This document shows positions 25,052 through 33,944 of a stretch of 64,000 bases of DNA, in pieces. Source of the DNA: Candidatus Krumholzibacteriia bacterium (GTDB lineage Bacteria; Krumholzibacteriota; Krumholzibacteriia; LZORAL124-64-63); the NCBI GenBank assembly GCA_016744705.1, contig JADGDU010000007.1, positions 62,001-126,000 on the forward strand. The letters are read 5' to 3'. The number at the start of each line of letters is the position of its first letter. Position 1 is the stretch's first letter. Below the pieces are notes generated by a model, which was given only the letters and a program-made list of their open reading frames with translations, ran no database searches and was not told the origin of the DNA. Position numbers and translations under genes: made by a program.

Positions 25052-26074
25052 GTGTTTTTTGATGGACAAGATCTAAAGGAACGTCGTATTATACATCACG
25101 TCAGAGAAGAATATTTGCATTTACAACACCTTTGCGCTGCCCAAGAGTGTGTAAGTTTACTTGGGGGTATTTTAGTGGAAGAACGAATGGAAACCCTACA
25201 CGAACCATGGACGAGCTTTGTGATTGAGTTCCCGACTTATCCAAGGCAAATGGTCCACGGCCGGGAGGAGAGTCAGAGGATTCTGTTTCTCTGTCCCCAG
25301 GCTGAAAGCAATCCAACCGAACTGTGTCTGGCCCTTTTTGGATCCCAGATCCTGATGCACAGGTTGCAACAGGGCGAATCCACTGAGGTTTTAGCTACCA
25401 CCGGTTTCATTTTTGTCTATGCGAGCGAGACTCCCAATGCGCTGCGGAGTGTTTTGGCTCGGTATCAGACAATTACGAATGCCCCGGTTTTGGTGGCTCA
25501 AAAGTCAAATGTCGTTAAGACAGCACATTTTGTTACGGAATTTCTCAACCGGGTGACGACACCTGGTTATGGCCATCCCATGGCCTTTGGTGGCGAGATG
25601 CATGCGGTACCCGGCATGGGTGGAACCGCTATGGAGCAGGAAATTGCTCCCATCATCAGTGATGCCGAACTCTGGAACGAAAACCTGCCCGAAATCGTGC
25701 TGGTTGACGAAGAAGGAAATACGGTTCACGCGTCCCATAATCTTCAGGACTACCGGGCTGAATACGCTTGCCGTTATGTGCTGGCGCATTACAACGAGAA
25801 CATCAACCGCGACAAGATGGCTGAAATGGTCAACCTGTCACCCGGTTATTTCTCGAACCTGTTCCGGTCCGAAGTCAGCATGAGTTTCAGTGATTACCTC
25901 ATCCAGGTACGCATTGACAACGCCAAGGGTTTGCTGCGCCGTTTCGACCTCTCGGTTGAAGCCATCAGTAAGAAGTGCGGCTTCAATAGCCTGGCCCACT
26001 TCTCCCGGACTTTCAAGGATCGCTGCGGCTTGTCGCCGTTGAAGTTCCGCAAGAGTCCACACTTGGTGAGTTAG
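25052..26074 (+). CDS. AraC-family transcriptional regulator with unusual N-terminal domain
   Basis: The GTG at 25052 gives 340 residues but lacks a clear ribosome site, so the start is uncertain. The last ~100 residues hold the two AraC helix-turn-helices: 'RDKMAEMVNLSPGYFSNLFR' and 'VEAISKKCGFNSLAHFSRTF', ending 'GLSPLKFRKS'. The N-terminal ~240 residues are not a cupin sensor; I see alternating beta/alpha segments ('LFGSQILMHRL', 'GFIFVYASETPNALRSVLA', 'EIVLVDEEGNTVHAS'), some reminiscent of PocR/PAS-like ligand domains. Target and ligand are unknown. It lies between two secreted-protein genes and has its own terminator. Confidence 0.8.
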   Translation: MFFDGQDLKERRIIHHVREEYLHLQHLCAAQECVSLLGGILVEERMETLHEPWTSFVIEFPTYPRQMVHGREESQRILFLCPQAESNPTELCLALFGSQILMHRLQQGESTEVLATTGFIFVYASETPNALRSVLARYQTITNAPVLVAQKSNVVKTAHFVTEFLNRVTTPGYGHPMAFGGEMHAVPGMGGTAMEQEIAPIISDAELWNENLPEIVLVDEEGNTVHASHNLQDYRAEYACRYVLAHYNENINRDKMAEMVNLSPGYFSNLFRSEVSMSFSDYLIQVRIDNAKGLLRRFDLSVEAISKKCGFNSLAHFSRTFKDRCGLSPLKFRKSPHLVS

Positions 26075-26100
26075 ATATCGGAGCGAGAAGAGTGATAGAA

Positions 26101-26132
26101 AAGGCCCTCCCTGAGTCGGGGGGCCTTTTTTG
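26101..26132 (+). terminator. Rho-independent terminator of the AraC gene
   Basis: AAGGCCCTCCC-TGAGTC-GGGGGGCC is followed by TTTTTT. Confidence 0.85.
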
Positions 26133-26154
26133 TACCCAGGCTAAAGAATTGGTG

Positions 26155-26163
26155 TGATATACT
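26155..26163 (+). promoter_or_regulatory. Extended -10 promoter element
   Basis: TGA-TATACT (an extended -10, TGn-TATAAT type) lies 25 bp before the start of the propeller-protein gene; no good -35 is seen. Confidence 0.4.
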
Positions 26164-26187
26164 CTCTGAATCCTGGGAGGGAAATCT

Positions 26188-28650
26188 ATGAAACTCAAGC
26201 AACTGCCATCGTTTGTGAGGAAAATCAGTGTCCTGCTGCTTGTCCTTGCCACGACGTGGACCACACCCACTCTCGCCACGCCTGGTGACGAATTTTGGTC
26301 ACCTGATTTTTTCCGCCAGGGCATCACTGGCCAGATCAATTCCCTACAGACTTTCAACCACCTCTTGGTCATGGGCGGCAACATTGACGCGGCCGGCCAA
26401 CTCTCGGTGCAGAACATAGCCACCTGGAATGGATGGCAGTGGGGAACTCTGGGAGATGGCATCAATGGTGAAGTGACAACTCTTTTGGAATTTAATGGCG
26501 ATCTTATCGCAGCTGGGGCATTCAGCCAGGCTGGCTCCACCCCAGCGGCGAACATTGCGCGTTGGGACGGTTCCCAGTGGCAGGCTCTGGGAACAGGATC
26601 CATCAGCGCCATTAATAATTTGTATGTTTTTGAAGGCCAGCTCATGGCCTTGGGTGATTTTTCCCACACGTTGGGAGCTGCAGGTTCAAAAGTGGCTGCC
26701 TGGGATGGCAGCAACTGGTTGGCTTTGGGCAGTGGGCCCGATTTTGACGAGAATGAAGACCTCTACGCCGTCACCGTTTTGGACGAAAACTTGGTTGTGG
26801 CAGGAGATACCAGCTGGTTTCCCCTGGCGGGCCCCCAGGTTTGGGATGGAACCGAGTGGAGCAGTCCCTATCCCTTCCCCGGAAATCAACCAGACGCCTG
26901 GTACCCAGATTTTGGCCACATCTCAACCCTCCATGTTTTTGAGGGAGAGCTGGTGGCGGGAGGGCATTTCCGCTACTACGACGAAGAAACAGGGGACTAC
27001 TTTTCTGCCATCTGCCGCTGGGACGGCAGCAGTTGGGTTGGATTGGGCCATGGTTTGTTCGCACCCACTCCCATTGAGTCCGACGATTCAGACGTGATGA
27101 CCCTTATGGAATATGATGGCAAGCTTTTGGCGGGTGGCGTTTTCTTTGCAGAATCTTCTGCCATGTCGGCCTGTGGCATTATCCAATGGGATGGAGACAC
27201 CTGGCAGACTATGGATGCCGGACTCTTCGGCTACCAGGGCTGGGAACCGGGCTTTGTCAAAGACATGGGCATTTGGAATGGCTCATTGTTTGTGGGCGGG
27301 TCTTTCGAGCTGGTTGGTGATTTACCCCAGCGGGTGGTCCATAATCTTGCTTTCTGGCATAGCCATCAGTGGCAACCTGTTGGGCCGGTAGGTCTGGGTG
27401 TCAATGGGCTGGTGAATGCGACCCTCGAGTTTGGCGGGCAAATTGTGGCCGCGGGCCTTTGGCGAAACATCGATGGTACCATGGGATATTTGGCGAGTTT
27501 TGATGATGGAGACAGGGAGGTCCTGTGGGATCAACCGGATGGCGAAGTTAAGGCCCTGGTCTCCTGGGAAGACCAATTGGTTATTGGTGGCGCTTTCAGT
27601 GGCGTTGGTGACCAGGCCGCACTGCACGTGGCTGTGTTTGACGGAATCAGCTGGCAGGCTTTAGGCAGTGGCGTCCCTGATGAAGTTCAGGCTCTCGCTG
27701 TGTTTGAAGGCGAGTTGTACGCGGGGCCGTACCGCTGGGATGGCGTAGCTTGGATCAACGAAATACAAACCAACGGCCCGGTCCAATCCCTGCAAGTTTG
27801 GGATAACGATCTGTACGCCGGTGGAGACTTCAGTTTGGCAGGGAATGTTGCGGTTGCGGGCATCGCCGGGTGGAACGGTGAAGATTGCTTCTCTTTAGGC
27901 ACGGGGGTGACCCACCCTAACGGTAATCCCATGAGTGTTTACGCCATGACCACTTACGAAAACGACCTGATCGCCGGAGGAAACTTCTACCTGGCAGGCG
28001 ACGAATTGGTCTTTCATCTGGCACGTTGGAATGGTACTGAGTGGAGCGCAGTCAGTGACAGCCTCGGCAGTGCCGGGTCGCACTACGGTGTCTATTCTTT
28101 GGCCTCCCATGAGAACCATCTTTTTGCGGGCGGCCGGTTTCTTCACCACGGCATGGAGCTGAACGGTTTGGGGCGTTGGGATGGAAATTCCTGGCACCCT
28201 CTGGGGGCGGGCATTGAAGGCGAAAACATCCTCTGTCTCACGGTGATGGATAGTGGCCTTGTGGTTGGTGGAGAATTCCAAGCTGCTGGAGGCGTTCCTG
28301 CACTCAGCATGGGACGGTGGGCGGATCCCTCTGTTTTCGTGGATCCCGCGGGAGTCCTTGAGCAGTTGCCAGCGTCAGCCATGAGTTTGAATGCTTATCC
28401 AAACCCGTTTAACCCTCGCACTGAAATCACCTTCAGCATCTCTCAATCCGGCCCGGTAGATTTGTCTATTTACGATTTGAGGGGGCGGCAGGTGGCTGTT
28501 CTTGAGCAGCGAAACATGAGCGCTGGCAATCATGCGGTTTATTGGAATGGAGCGGATGATTCTGGGCGAGCTTTACCCTCAGGTGCGTATTTTGTGCGGT
28601 TGGGGATAGCTGCGGGTGTGGAGGTTGGGAAGGTGATGTTGGTTCGGTGA
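26188..28650 (+). CDS. Secreted beta-propeller-like repeat protein with FlgD-like sorting tail
   Basis: The 820-residue protein has a signal peptide (TPTLA-T). It is built of about a dozen repeats of roughly 45-60 residues with the consensus 'L.AGG.F..AG......IA.WDG..W..LG.G', for example 'LIAAGAFSQAG', 'IARWDGSQWQALGTG', 'LYAGGDFSLAGN' and 'GRWDGNSWHPLGAG'. These resemble the WD/kelch-like 'delta-60' propeller repeats of FCB and myxobacterial surface proteins. The C-terminus is a canonical FlgD-type tail ('YPNPFNPRTEITF', 'IYDLRGRQVAVLE', 'AVYWNGADDSGRALPSGAYF'). Surface display is inferred; ligand is unknown. A good GGGAGG ribosome site precedes ATG 26188. Confidence 0.75.
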   Translation: MKLKQLPSFVRKISVLLLVLATTWTTPTLATPGDEFWSPDFFRQGITGQINSLQTFNHLLVMGGNIDAAGQLSVQNIATWNGWQWGTLGDGINGEVTTLLEFNGDLIAAGAFSQAGSTPAANIARWDGSQWQALGTGSISAINNLYVFEGQLMALGDFSHTLGAAGSKVAAWDGSNWLALGSGPDFDENEDLYAVTVLDENLVVAGDTSWFPLAGPQVWDGTEWSSPYPFPGNQPDAWYPDFGHISTLHVFEGELVAGGHFRYYDEETGDYFSAICRWDGSSWVGLGHGLFAPTPIESDDSDVMTLMEYDGKLLAGGVFFAESSAMSACGIIQWDGDTWQTMDAGLFGYQGWEPGFVKDMGIWNGSLFVGGSFELVGDLPQRVVHNLAFWHSHQWQPVGPVGLGVNGLVNATLEFGGQIVAAGLWRNIDGTMGYLASFDDGDREVLWDQPDGEVKALVSWEDQLVIGGAFSGVGDQAALHVAVFDGISWQALGSGVPDEVQALAVFEGELYAGPYRWDGVAWINEIQTNGPVQSLQVWDNDLYAGGDFSLAGNVAVAGIAGWNGEDCFSLGTGVTHPNGNPMSVYAMTTYENDLIAGGNFYLAGDELVFHLARWNGTEWSAVSDSLGSAGSHYGVYSLASHENHLFAGGRFLHHGMELNGLGRWDGNSWHPLGAGIEGENILCLTVMDSGLVVGGEFQAAGGVPALSMGRWADPSVFVDPAGVLEQLPASAMSLNAYPNPFNPRTEITFSISQSGPVDLSIYDLRGRQVAVLEQRNMSAGNHAVYWNGADDSGRALPSGAYFVRLGIAAGVEVGKVMLVR

Positions 28651-28782
28651 GTCTTATTGGTTGCTTTGCTGGGCTGTTGGTCGGAAATGTTCAGCTTCAG
28701 CGACTGCGCACATCATCAGGAGTCTAAGAGCGTTTGATGTTGAATTTGCGTAGTTGATTCCAACATGGGGAAAAGGGGAAAA

Positions 28783-29325
28783 ATGAAAACGACATTTCCC
28801 ATTTCTTTGGCCTTGTTTTTGGCCTCGAACGCTTTCGCAGTCATCGATTCAGGTGAAAACAGCGTAGGGGTTTATTTTGACGAAGGTGCCGATACTTATT
28901 GCATGTAGTCAGTGGCATTAAATGACCAGGTGACCATGTATCTCATCCTGTGCAATCCATCTTTTGAATTTCTACACGGTTGGGAAGGCGGCGTGGATTT
29001 CGAAGGATCTGCGTTGGTGCTCGGCGCCATTTATTACAATTTTGTGGGGTATCAGGGGCCTTTGAGTAACGTGATTGTGGGCTATGGGACGCCTTATCAA
29101 ACAACAACCGCTACACCGCTTGTGGCCTTTGAAGTTTTGTATTTGGATTCTGAACTTGAGCCGGTTGGTTTCTATGTGCACGGCTCAATACCCAGCTCCA
29201 TCGATTCAGCCTATCCGACCCTTTTGGCAAGTGAAGGGGAGTTAATCATGGCTGGAATAAGCGTTGTTGAAGGCCAGCTGCTCAGGTCAACGGCGGCTGC
29301 ATGGTTGTTCCTACCGAAAGCATAA
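28783..29325 (+). pseudogene. Small exported protein gene interrupted by an in-frame TAG
   Basis: From ATG 28783 (AAAGGGGAAAAA upstream) a signal peptide ('SLALFLASNAFA') leads to 'NSVGVYFDEGADTYCM', then TAG at 28906-28908. The frame continues without another stop for 139 codons: 'SVALNDQVTMYLILCNPSFE', 'GWEGGVDFEG'. This is the layout of small secreted proteins common in FCB candidate phyla, so the amber lies inside a conserved domain. TAG is a normal stop elsewhere here (for example 6446-6448, 11416-11418). I therefore call a recent nonsense mutation or sequencing error. A restart at GTG 28912 would lack export. Confidence 0.6.
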
Positions 29326-29599
29326 GCTTCGACAGTGTTAAGAGTTTGTACCGGAATTGACCCTTAGGCAAGCGAGTTTAACCCTCAGCGACGGCGCAGT
29401 GTTCGCGTCAATCGCTGGAGTTTCGGCGCTAGTTGCCATTGTAGGCATCTCGAATTCTGAGGGAGAGCCGGATTATTGATGCCATTGGGGCGCAATACAC
29501 ATCCCCAGGGTTGCGAAAACAGCCAATATATAGCAAATTGGGCCCAACCTGAGACCAACTTAATCCCCAACTCAGCATCCACTTTTGCGAAAGGCCCCC

Positions 29600-31549
29600 A
29601 TGGCCCTGCTCTCCCTCACTAACGCCACGTTCGATTACGGGCGGGAAAAGATCCTCCGCGGTGTGAACCTTGCGTTGCACCCAGGTGTGAAATGCGCTCT
29701 GGTGGGGGCCAACGGTGCGGGGAAAACCACCTTGCTGTCGGCCATTGCTGGCACCCTGTTGCTACAGGACGGAACCCGCTCAGTGATGGGTTCGGCTGAA
29801 ATCCGCCTCCTGCGCCAGGAAACATCTTTGGATGTGAAAGGCGCCCGCGGGGGCCTTCTTCTGGAAACGGTGGCTTCTTCGGCTTTTGCCCGGGAATTGG
29901 ATTTAGAGCAACAACTGGCGCAAATTTCGGCCGAATTACCCGCAGCAGATGAGGACCAGCAAAAGGAATTGGTGAAGCGCCAGGGCCACATTCAGGTGGA
30001 ATATGAACGGCTGGATGGGTATGGGGTTCAGCACCGTTTGGAAACAGCTTTGCGAGGGGTGGGGCTCAGGCCTGAAACCTGGGACCGTCCTGTGGAAAAA
30101 CTCTCGGGAGGGGAGCGCCGGAGAGCCGCTTTGGCGGCCGTGCTGCTCAGCAACGCCGAGTTGCTCTTGCTGGATGAGCCCACCAACCACCTGGATCTCG
30201 ATTCCTGTGAGTGGTTGGAAAACTTCCTGGATCAATATCCGGGGGCGGCGATCATTGTTTCTCACGATCGCTATTTTCTGGATCGGGTCGCCAAGCGCAC
30301 TCTGCATTTGGACCGGGGCAAGCTGATTTCCTACAGTGGGAATTACAGTTTTTTCGACACCCAAAGTGCTCTGCGTTTCGAGCAGGATCTCAACGCCTGG
30401 GAACGCCAGCAGGCTAAAACCAAAATCACCGAAGACTACATTCGCCGGAACATCGAAGGCCAAAAAACAAAACAGGCTCAGGCCCGGCGCAAGCTGTTGG
30501 CCAAAGAAGAAAAACTGGACCGTCCCACCACCGAGCCCGGGTTGTTTCGCTTTCGCCTGCTTCCGTCGCGCTCCAGTGGCGGCACCGTGATGCAGTCCGA
30601 ACATTTGAGCAAAGGTTTCGGTGGCCAGGCTCTGCTGGATGATTTTGACATGCACATTTCCCGTGGCGAACGCATTGGAATTGTGGGGCCCAACGGCTGC
30701 GGAAAAAGTACCCTTCTGAAAATGATGGCCGGCCGGGTGATTCCCGACAGCGGCCGGGTGGTGATGGGGCACAATGTTGATCTGGGTTTTTATGACCAGG
30801 AATTGGCCAGTGTTTCAGATCATAACACGGTGATTGCGGAGATCGCTTCGGTGGATCCCCAGGCCTCCCTGGGTGAGCTGCGATCCTTCCTGGGTGCTTT
30901 TGGATTTGGCGAAGACCTATACGACCGCCAGGTGGCCCGGTTATCCGGAGGCGAGCGGGGGCGGTTGGCCTTGATGCGTCTGATCAAGGAAGGCCACAAC
31001 ACCCTGCTACTGGATGAGCCCACCAACCATTTGGACATCCGCAGCTGCGAGTCTTTGGAAGCAGCCCTGTCTGAATTTCCAGGCACCTTGATTGTCGTCT
31101 CTCACGACCGCCGGTTTCTGAACAAAATCGTGGAAAAACTGGTGGTCTTTCCTTCGGCCAAAGAAGCAGACGGGGACGTCAAGATGTTCCTGGGCAATTA
31201 CGAAGATTACAGCCGAGACAAAGCTAAAAAGCTTTCTCTCCAGGGTGCGGCCTCTCGAAAAAAGCAGGAGAGCAAACCCCCGGTAGCCCACATAGACGCC
31301 CATTCCGGGCGAACACCCTTGAGTAAGAACGAGCAAAAACGCAGACAAGAGTGGGTCGATTCGGCTGAAGCAACTATTCTGGAGTTGGAAGACGAAAAGG
31401 AAACGGTGCTTTCAGAGATGGGCAGCCCCGACCTGGACAATGACCGTCGTCTGGCTTTGGGCCAAAGGCATACGGAAATTGTTTCAATTTTGGAAAAAAC
31501 AATGGCCGACTGGGAACAGTGGAGCCTGGAGATCGAAGAAGGGATCTGA
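29600..31549 (+). CDS. ABC-F family ribosome-associated ATPase
   Basis: ATG 29600 follows AAAGG; a TTG five codons earlier is less likely. The 649-residue protein has two ABC domains: Walker A 'GANGAGKTT' and 'GPNGCGKST', signatures 'LSGGERRR' and 'LSGGERGR', Walker B 'LLLLDEPTNHLD' and 'TLLLDEPTNHLD'. The charged linker between them ('KITEDYIRRNIEGQKTKQAQ') is the P-site-tRNA interaction motif. No membrane segments exist, which defines ABC-F. A C-terminal coiled coil (about 575-649) resembles Uup/YdiF types. These factors act on stalled ribosomes or protect against antibiotics. The HflX gene begins 8 nt after the stop. Confidence 0.9.
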   Translation: MALLSLTNATFDYGREKILRGVNLALHPGVKCALVGANGAGKTTLLSAIAGTLLLQDGTRSVMGSAEIRLLRQETSLDVKGARGGLLLETVASSAFARELDLEQQLAQISAELPAADEDQQKELVKRQGHIQVEYERLDGYGVQHRLETALRGVGLRPETWDRPVEKLSGGERRRAALAAVLLSNAELLLLDEPTNHLDLDSCEWLENFLDQYPGAAIIVSHDRYFLDRVAKRTLHLDRGKLISYSGNYSFFDTQSALRFEQDLNAWERQQAKTKITEDYIRRNIEGQKTKQAQARRKLLAKEEKLDRPTTEPGLFRFRLLPSRSSGGTVMQSEHLSKGFGGQALLDDFDMHISRGERIGIVGPNGCGKSTLLKMMAGRVIPDSGRVVMGHNVDLGFYDQELASVSDHNTVIAEIASVDPQASLGELRSFLGAFGFGEDLYDRQVARLSGGERGRLALMRLIKEGHNTLLLDEPTNHLDIRSCESLEAALSEFPGTLIVVSHDRRFLNKIVEKLVVFPSAKEADGDVKMFLGNYEDYSRDKAKKLSLQGAASRKKQESKPPVAHIDAHSGRTPLSKNEQKRRQEWVDSAEATILELEDEKETVLSEMGSPDLDNDRRLALGQRHTEIVSILEKTMADWEQWSLEIEEGI

Positions 31550-31557
31550 TCAATTAT

Positions 31558-32862
31558 ATGGGTACTCGCCGCGACGAAGAACAGGGATTCAGCACCGAAA
31601 AGCCACGGGATAGGGTGGTCCTTGCCGGGGTGAATCTGCCTGCTGCCTGGGGTGGAGGACAAGGTGGCGATGCGGATTTGCCCGAGTTGGCCCGTTTGGT
31701 GGATACCGCCGGAGCCGATGTGGTGGGGCAGGTTGAGCAGAATCGCCACCGACCCACACCGAGCACTTTTCTGGGTAAAGGCAAATTGGAAGACCTGCAG
31801 GAATTGGTGGAGCAGACCGAAGCCAATCTGGTGGTTTTCGACAACGATCTTTCGCCGGCCCAGGGCAAGAATCTGGAGAAGGTTCTGGAAGTGAATGTGA
31901 TTGACCGGACCGAGCTCATTCTGGACATCTTTGCTTCCCACGCCAGCACCAAGCAGGCCCGGTTGCAGGTGGAGCTGGCTCAATTGCAGTACATGCTGCC
32001 ACGGCTGACCCGTTTGTGGTCTCACCTTGAGCGGCAGGCCGGTGGCATCGGAACCCGCGGTCCCGGTGAAACCCAGTTGGAAACAGATCGGCGTTTGGTG
32101 AACAAGCGCATAGCCGTTTTGCGGCGTCAGCTTCAGGAAATCGAAAGCAGCCGAAGCACCCAGGTCCGGTCCCGGGAAGGAGTCTTCAAGGCTTCCCTCA
32201 TCGGTTATACCAACGCCGGAAAAAGCACTCTCATGAACGGCATCACCGATGCCAGGGTTTATGTGAAGGACCAGCTCTTTGCCACCCTCGACGCCACCAC
32301 CCGCAAGGTGGAAATTGACGAGCGCCGCCGTTTTCTACTCACCGATACAGTGGGCTTTATTCGCCGCCTGCCCCACCACTTGGTGGAAAGTTTCAAGGCC
32401 ACTTTGCAGGAAGTGCAGGACGCGGACCTCATGCTCCACGTGGTGGAAGCCAGCAGCGAAGATCCGCAACATCAAATCGATTCAGTGAATGAAGTGCTGC
32501 AGGAAATTGTCCCCGAAGACAAACCCACCCTGATGGTCTTTAACAAAATGGATCTGGTGGACGAAGAGCTCTTTAAGAACCGGTACAGCCGGCATTATCC
32601 CGAAGCTATTTTCATCTCGGCCAAGAGCAAAGAAGGCTGGGCTGAACTACGGGACGCCATTGTGAAGCACATGACCGTGGATGAGCGCATCGTTAAGGTG
32701 GCCATTCCCATCACCAATTTGCAGTGCCTGAGTCGTTTTCACCGGACCGGTTCCGTGATCGAACAGACTTTCGAAGCTGACCTTTGCCATGCGGTGTTGC
32801 GGGTCAAGGAAGAGGAACTGAACCGGCTCTTGAGCCGTGAAGGTGCCACTCTTTTGGAATAA
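31558..32862 (+). CDS. hflX: GTPase HflX
   Basis: ATG 31558 is preferred over an in-frame upstream start inside the ABC-F gene; 434 residues. The N-terminal HflX domain has 'TFLGKGKLEDLQELVEQTEA' and 'FDNDLSPAQGKNLE'. Next comes the glycine-rich 'GGIGTRGPGETQLETDRR' and the G domain: G1 'GYTNAGKST', G3 'DTVGF', G4 'NKMD'. HflX splits or rescues 70S ribosomes under heat and antibiotic stress. Co-transcription with an ABC-F protein, 8 nt apart, points to a ribosome-protection unit. Confidence 0.95.
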   Translation: MGTRRDEEQGFSTEKPRDRVVLAGVNLPAAWGGGQGGDADLPELARLVDTAGADVVGQVEQNRHRPTPSTFLGKGKLEDLQELVEQTEANLVVFDNDLSPAQGKNLEKVLEVNVIDRTELILDIFASHASTKQARLQVELAQLQYMLPRLTRLWSHLERQAGGIGTRGPGETQLETDRRLVNKRIAVLRRQLQEIESSRSTQVRSREGVFKASLIGYTNAGKSTLMNGITDARVYVKDQLFATLDATTRKVEIDERRRFLLTDTVGFIRRLPHHLVESFKATLQEVQDADLMLHVVEASSEDPQHQIDSVNEVLQEIVPEDKPTLMVFNKMDLVDEELFKNRYSRHYPEAIFISAKSKEGWAELRDAIVKHMTVDERIVKVAIPITNLQCLSRFHRTGSVIEQTFEADLCHAVLRVKEEELNRLLSREGATLLE

Positions 32863-33000
32863 TTCCTGCAAACCCTGCTTTGTGTGACCTGAACTCTCCA
32901 TTTTCATTGCAACGGGCAATCACCCATGCCGTTTGTTGTGGTGTTCTGCCCGATGGCACCTCCTGCTCATACTTATAATTCCCTGAATGGTACGAATATT

Positions 33001-33012
33001 CCCCATATGGGG
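33001..33012. repeat. 12-bp palindrome next to the pilus promoter
   Basis: CCCCATATGGGG is perfect and ends 1 bp before the -24 element of the sigma-54 promoter. It could bind a regulator blocking polymerase, but no partner is known. Confidence 0.35.
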
Positions 33013-33013
33013 C

Positions 33014-33029
33014 TGGCATAGCCTTTGCA
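33014..33029 (+). promoter_or_regulatory. Sigma-54 (RpoN) promoter of the pilus operon
   Basis: TGGCATAGCCTTTGCA matches TGGCAC-N5-TTGCA at all key -24 (GG) and -12 (GC) positions with correct spacing, 81 bp before the first pilin gene. Type IV pilin genes are classic RpoN/PilR targets. Confidence 0.75.
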
Positions 33030-33109
33030 ACTAAGGTTTTGGGTCGACGTGCCGAAAAGTGAGGCATGAAGGAATATACGGCCTCACAAGGAACTTGGGG
33101 GATTAAGAC

Positions 33110-33559
33110 ATGAAAACCATGGCTTTAATAAACAGGAAAAAATTGCCTGATCACAGCGGGTTCTCCCTGGTGGAGATCATGATGGTTGTGATGTTGATCG
33201 GGTTATTGGCCGGAATGACCGGTCCACCAATTTTCCATTACCTGGAAGCCAGCCAAGCGCAAACCAGTTTGGATCGGTTGGTGGCTGATATGCAATACGC
33301 CCGGGCTGTCGCCGTTTCCAAAGGCGAGACCCACCGTTTCTCCTGCACAACCGGTGGTTACGATCTGAGAAACATGGTCACTGGAGATGTTGTGCGGGCT
33401 GTGGTCTTGGATCATGGCATGGAACTGAATTTAGCTCAGACTGCAGATTTCTACCCTTGGGGCATGGCCCAAACCTGTAACGTGACCTTGACGAGAAACG
33501 ATTTAGCCTGGGATCTGCAATTGCTGCCCACGGGCATGGTTGAAGTGGAGGTGCAGTGA
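33110..33559 (+). CDS. Type IV minor pilin / pseudopilin (FimT/GspH type)
   Basis: The 149-residue product has the prepilin cleavage site 'HSG-FSLVEIMMVVMLIGLL' at 16/17 with Glu at mature position 5. The N-terminal methylation helix is followed by a small beta domain. 'LDRLVADMQYARAVAVSKGE' matches GspH/FimT ('...l.selq.ARseAikrg'). It is the first gene of an operon (33.1-38.3 kb) ordered like the fimT-pilVWXY1 minor-pilin set that primes pilus assembly. Promoted by sigma-54. Confidence 0.85.
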   Translation: MKTMALINRKKLPDHSGFSLVEIMMVVMLIGLLAGMTGPPIFHYLEASQAQTSLDRLVADMQYARAVAVSKGETHRFSCTTGGYDLRNMVTGDVVRAVVLDHGMELNLAQTADFYPWGMAQTCNVTLTRNDLAWDLQLLPTGMVEVEVQ

Positions 33560-33930
33560 TGATTCGGGAACAGAATGTGCAGAATATGAACCGTGACGGG
33601 TTCACTCTTGTGGAAATTTTGATGGTCCTTTTCATCCTTTCAGTGGGGATTTTGCCGTTGGCCGTTATTCAGAATCAGGCCAAACGGGAAGTGACCGAAG
33701 CTGATAACTATACCCAGGCCATGCTGGTTGCTCAGGACCAGATGGAAAGAATCAAAGGCATGGGATTTGGCGACGCGGTATCCGATTCAGGAACTGTTGG
33801 CCCCATTAACTGGGTGTGTACAGTGACCAACCAGAGCTTCGGTTTGGACCGCCTGGAATTAACGACCACTTGGCAATCCCGACAGGAAACTCGCAGCATG
33901 ACCATCGCAGATATTGTGTCCTTGCGTTGA
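33559..33930 (+). CDS. Type IV minor pilin (PilV-like)
   Basis: ATG 33559 overlaps the stop of the upstream gene (TGATG), with GGAGG 9 nt before. The 123-residue product has prepilin site 'RDG-FTLVEILMVLFILSVG', and 'GILPLAVIQNQA..EV' plus 'AMLVAQDQMERIKG' typical of PilV/GspI. The second position in the operon fits PilV. It should be cleaved and methylated by PilD, then incorporated at the pilus tip complex with PilW, PilX and PilY1. Confidence 0.8.
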   Translation: MIREQNVQNMNRDGFTLVEILMVLFILSVGILPLAVIQNQAKREVTEADNYTQAMLVAQDQMERIKGMGFGDAVSDSGTVGPINWVCTVTNQSFGLDRLELTTTWQSRQETRSMTIADIVSLR

Positions 33931-33944
33931 ATGGGAGAAAGTTC

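Noticed and set aside
28783..29325. Pyrrolysine at the TAG
   Set aside because: TAG ends several normal genes here, and no methylamine-methyltransferase context exists; nonsense mutation is simpler.
29326..29599. Possible gene fragment on the minus strand upstream of the ABC-F gene
   Set aside because: Short frames there give low-complexity peptides without a start site or recognisable motif; I see only a 274-bp spacer.
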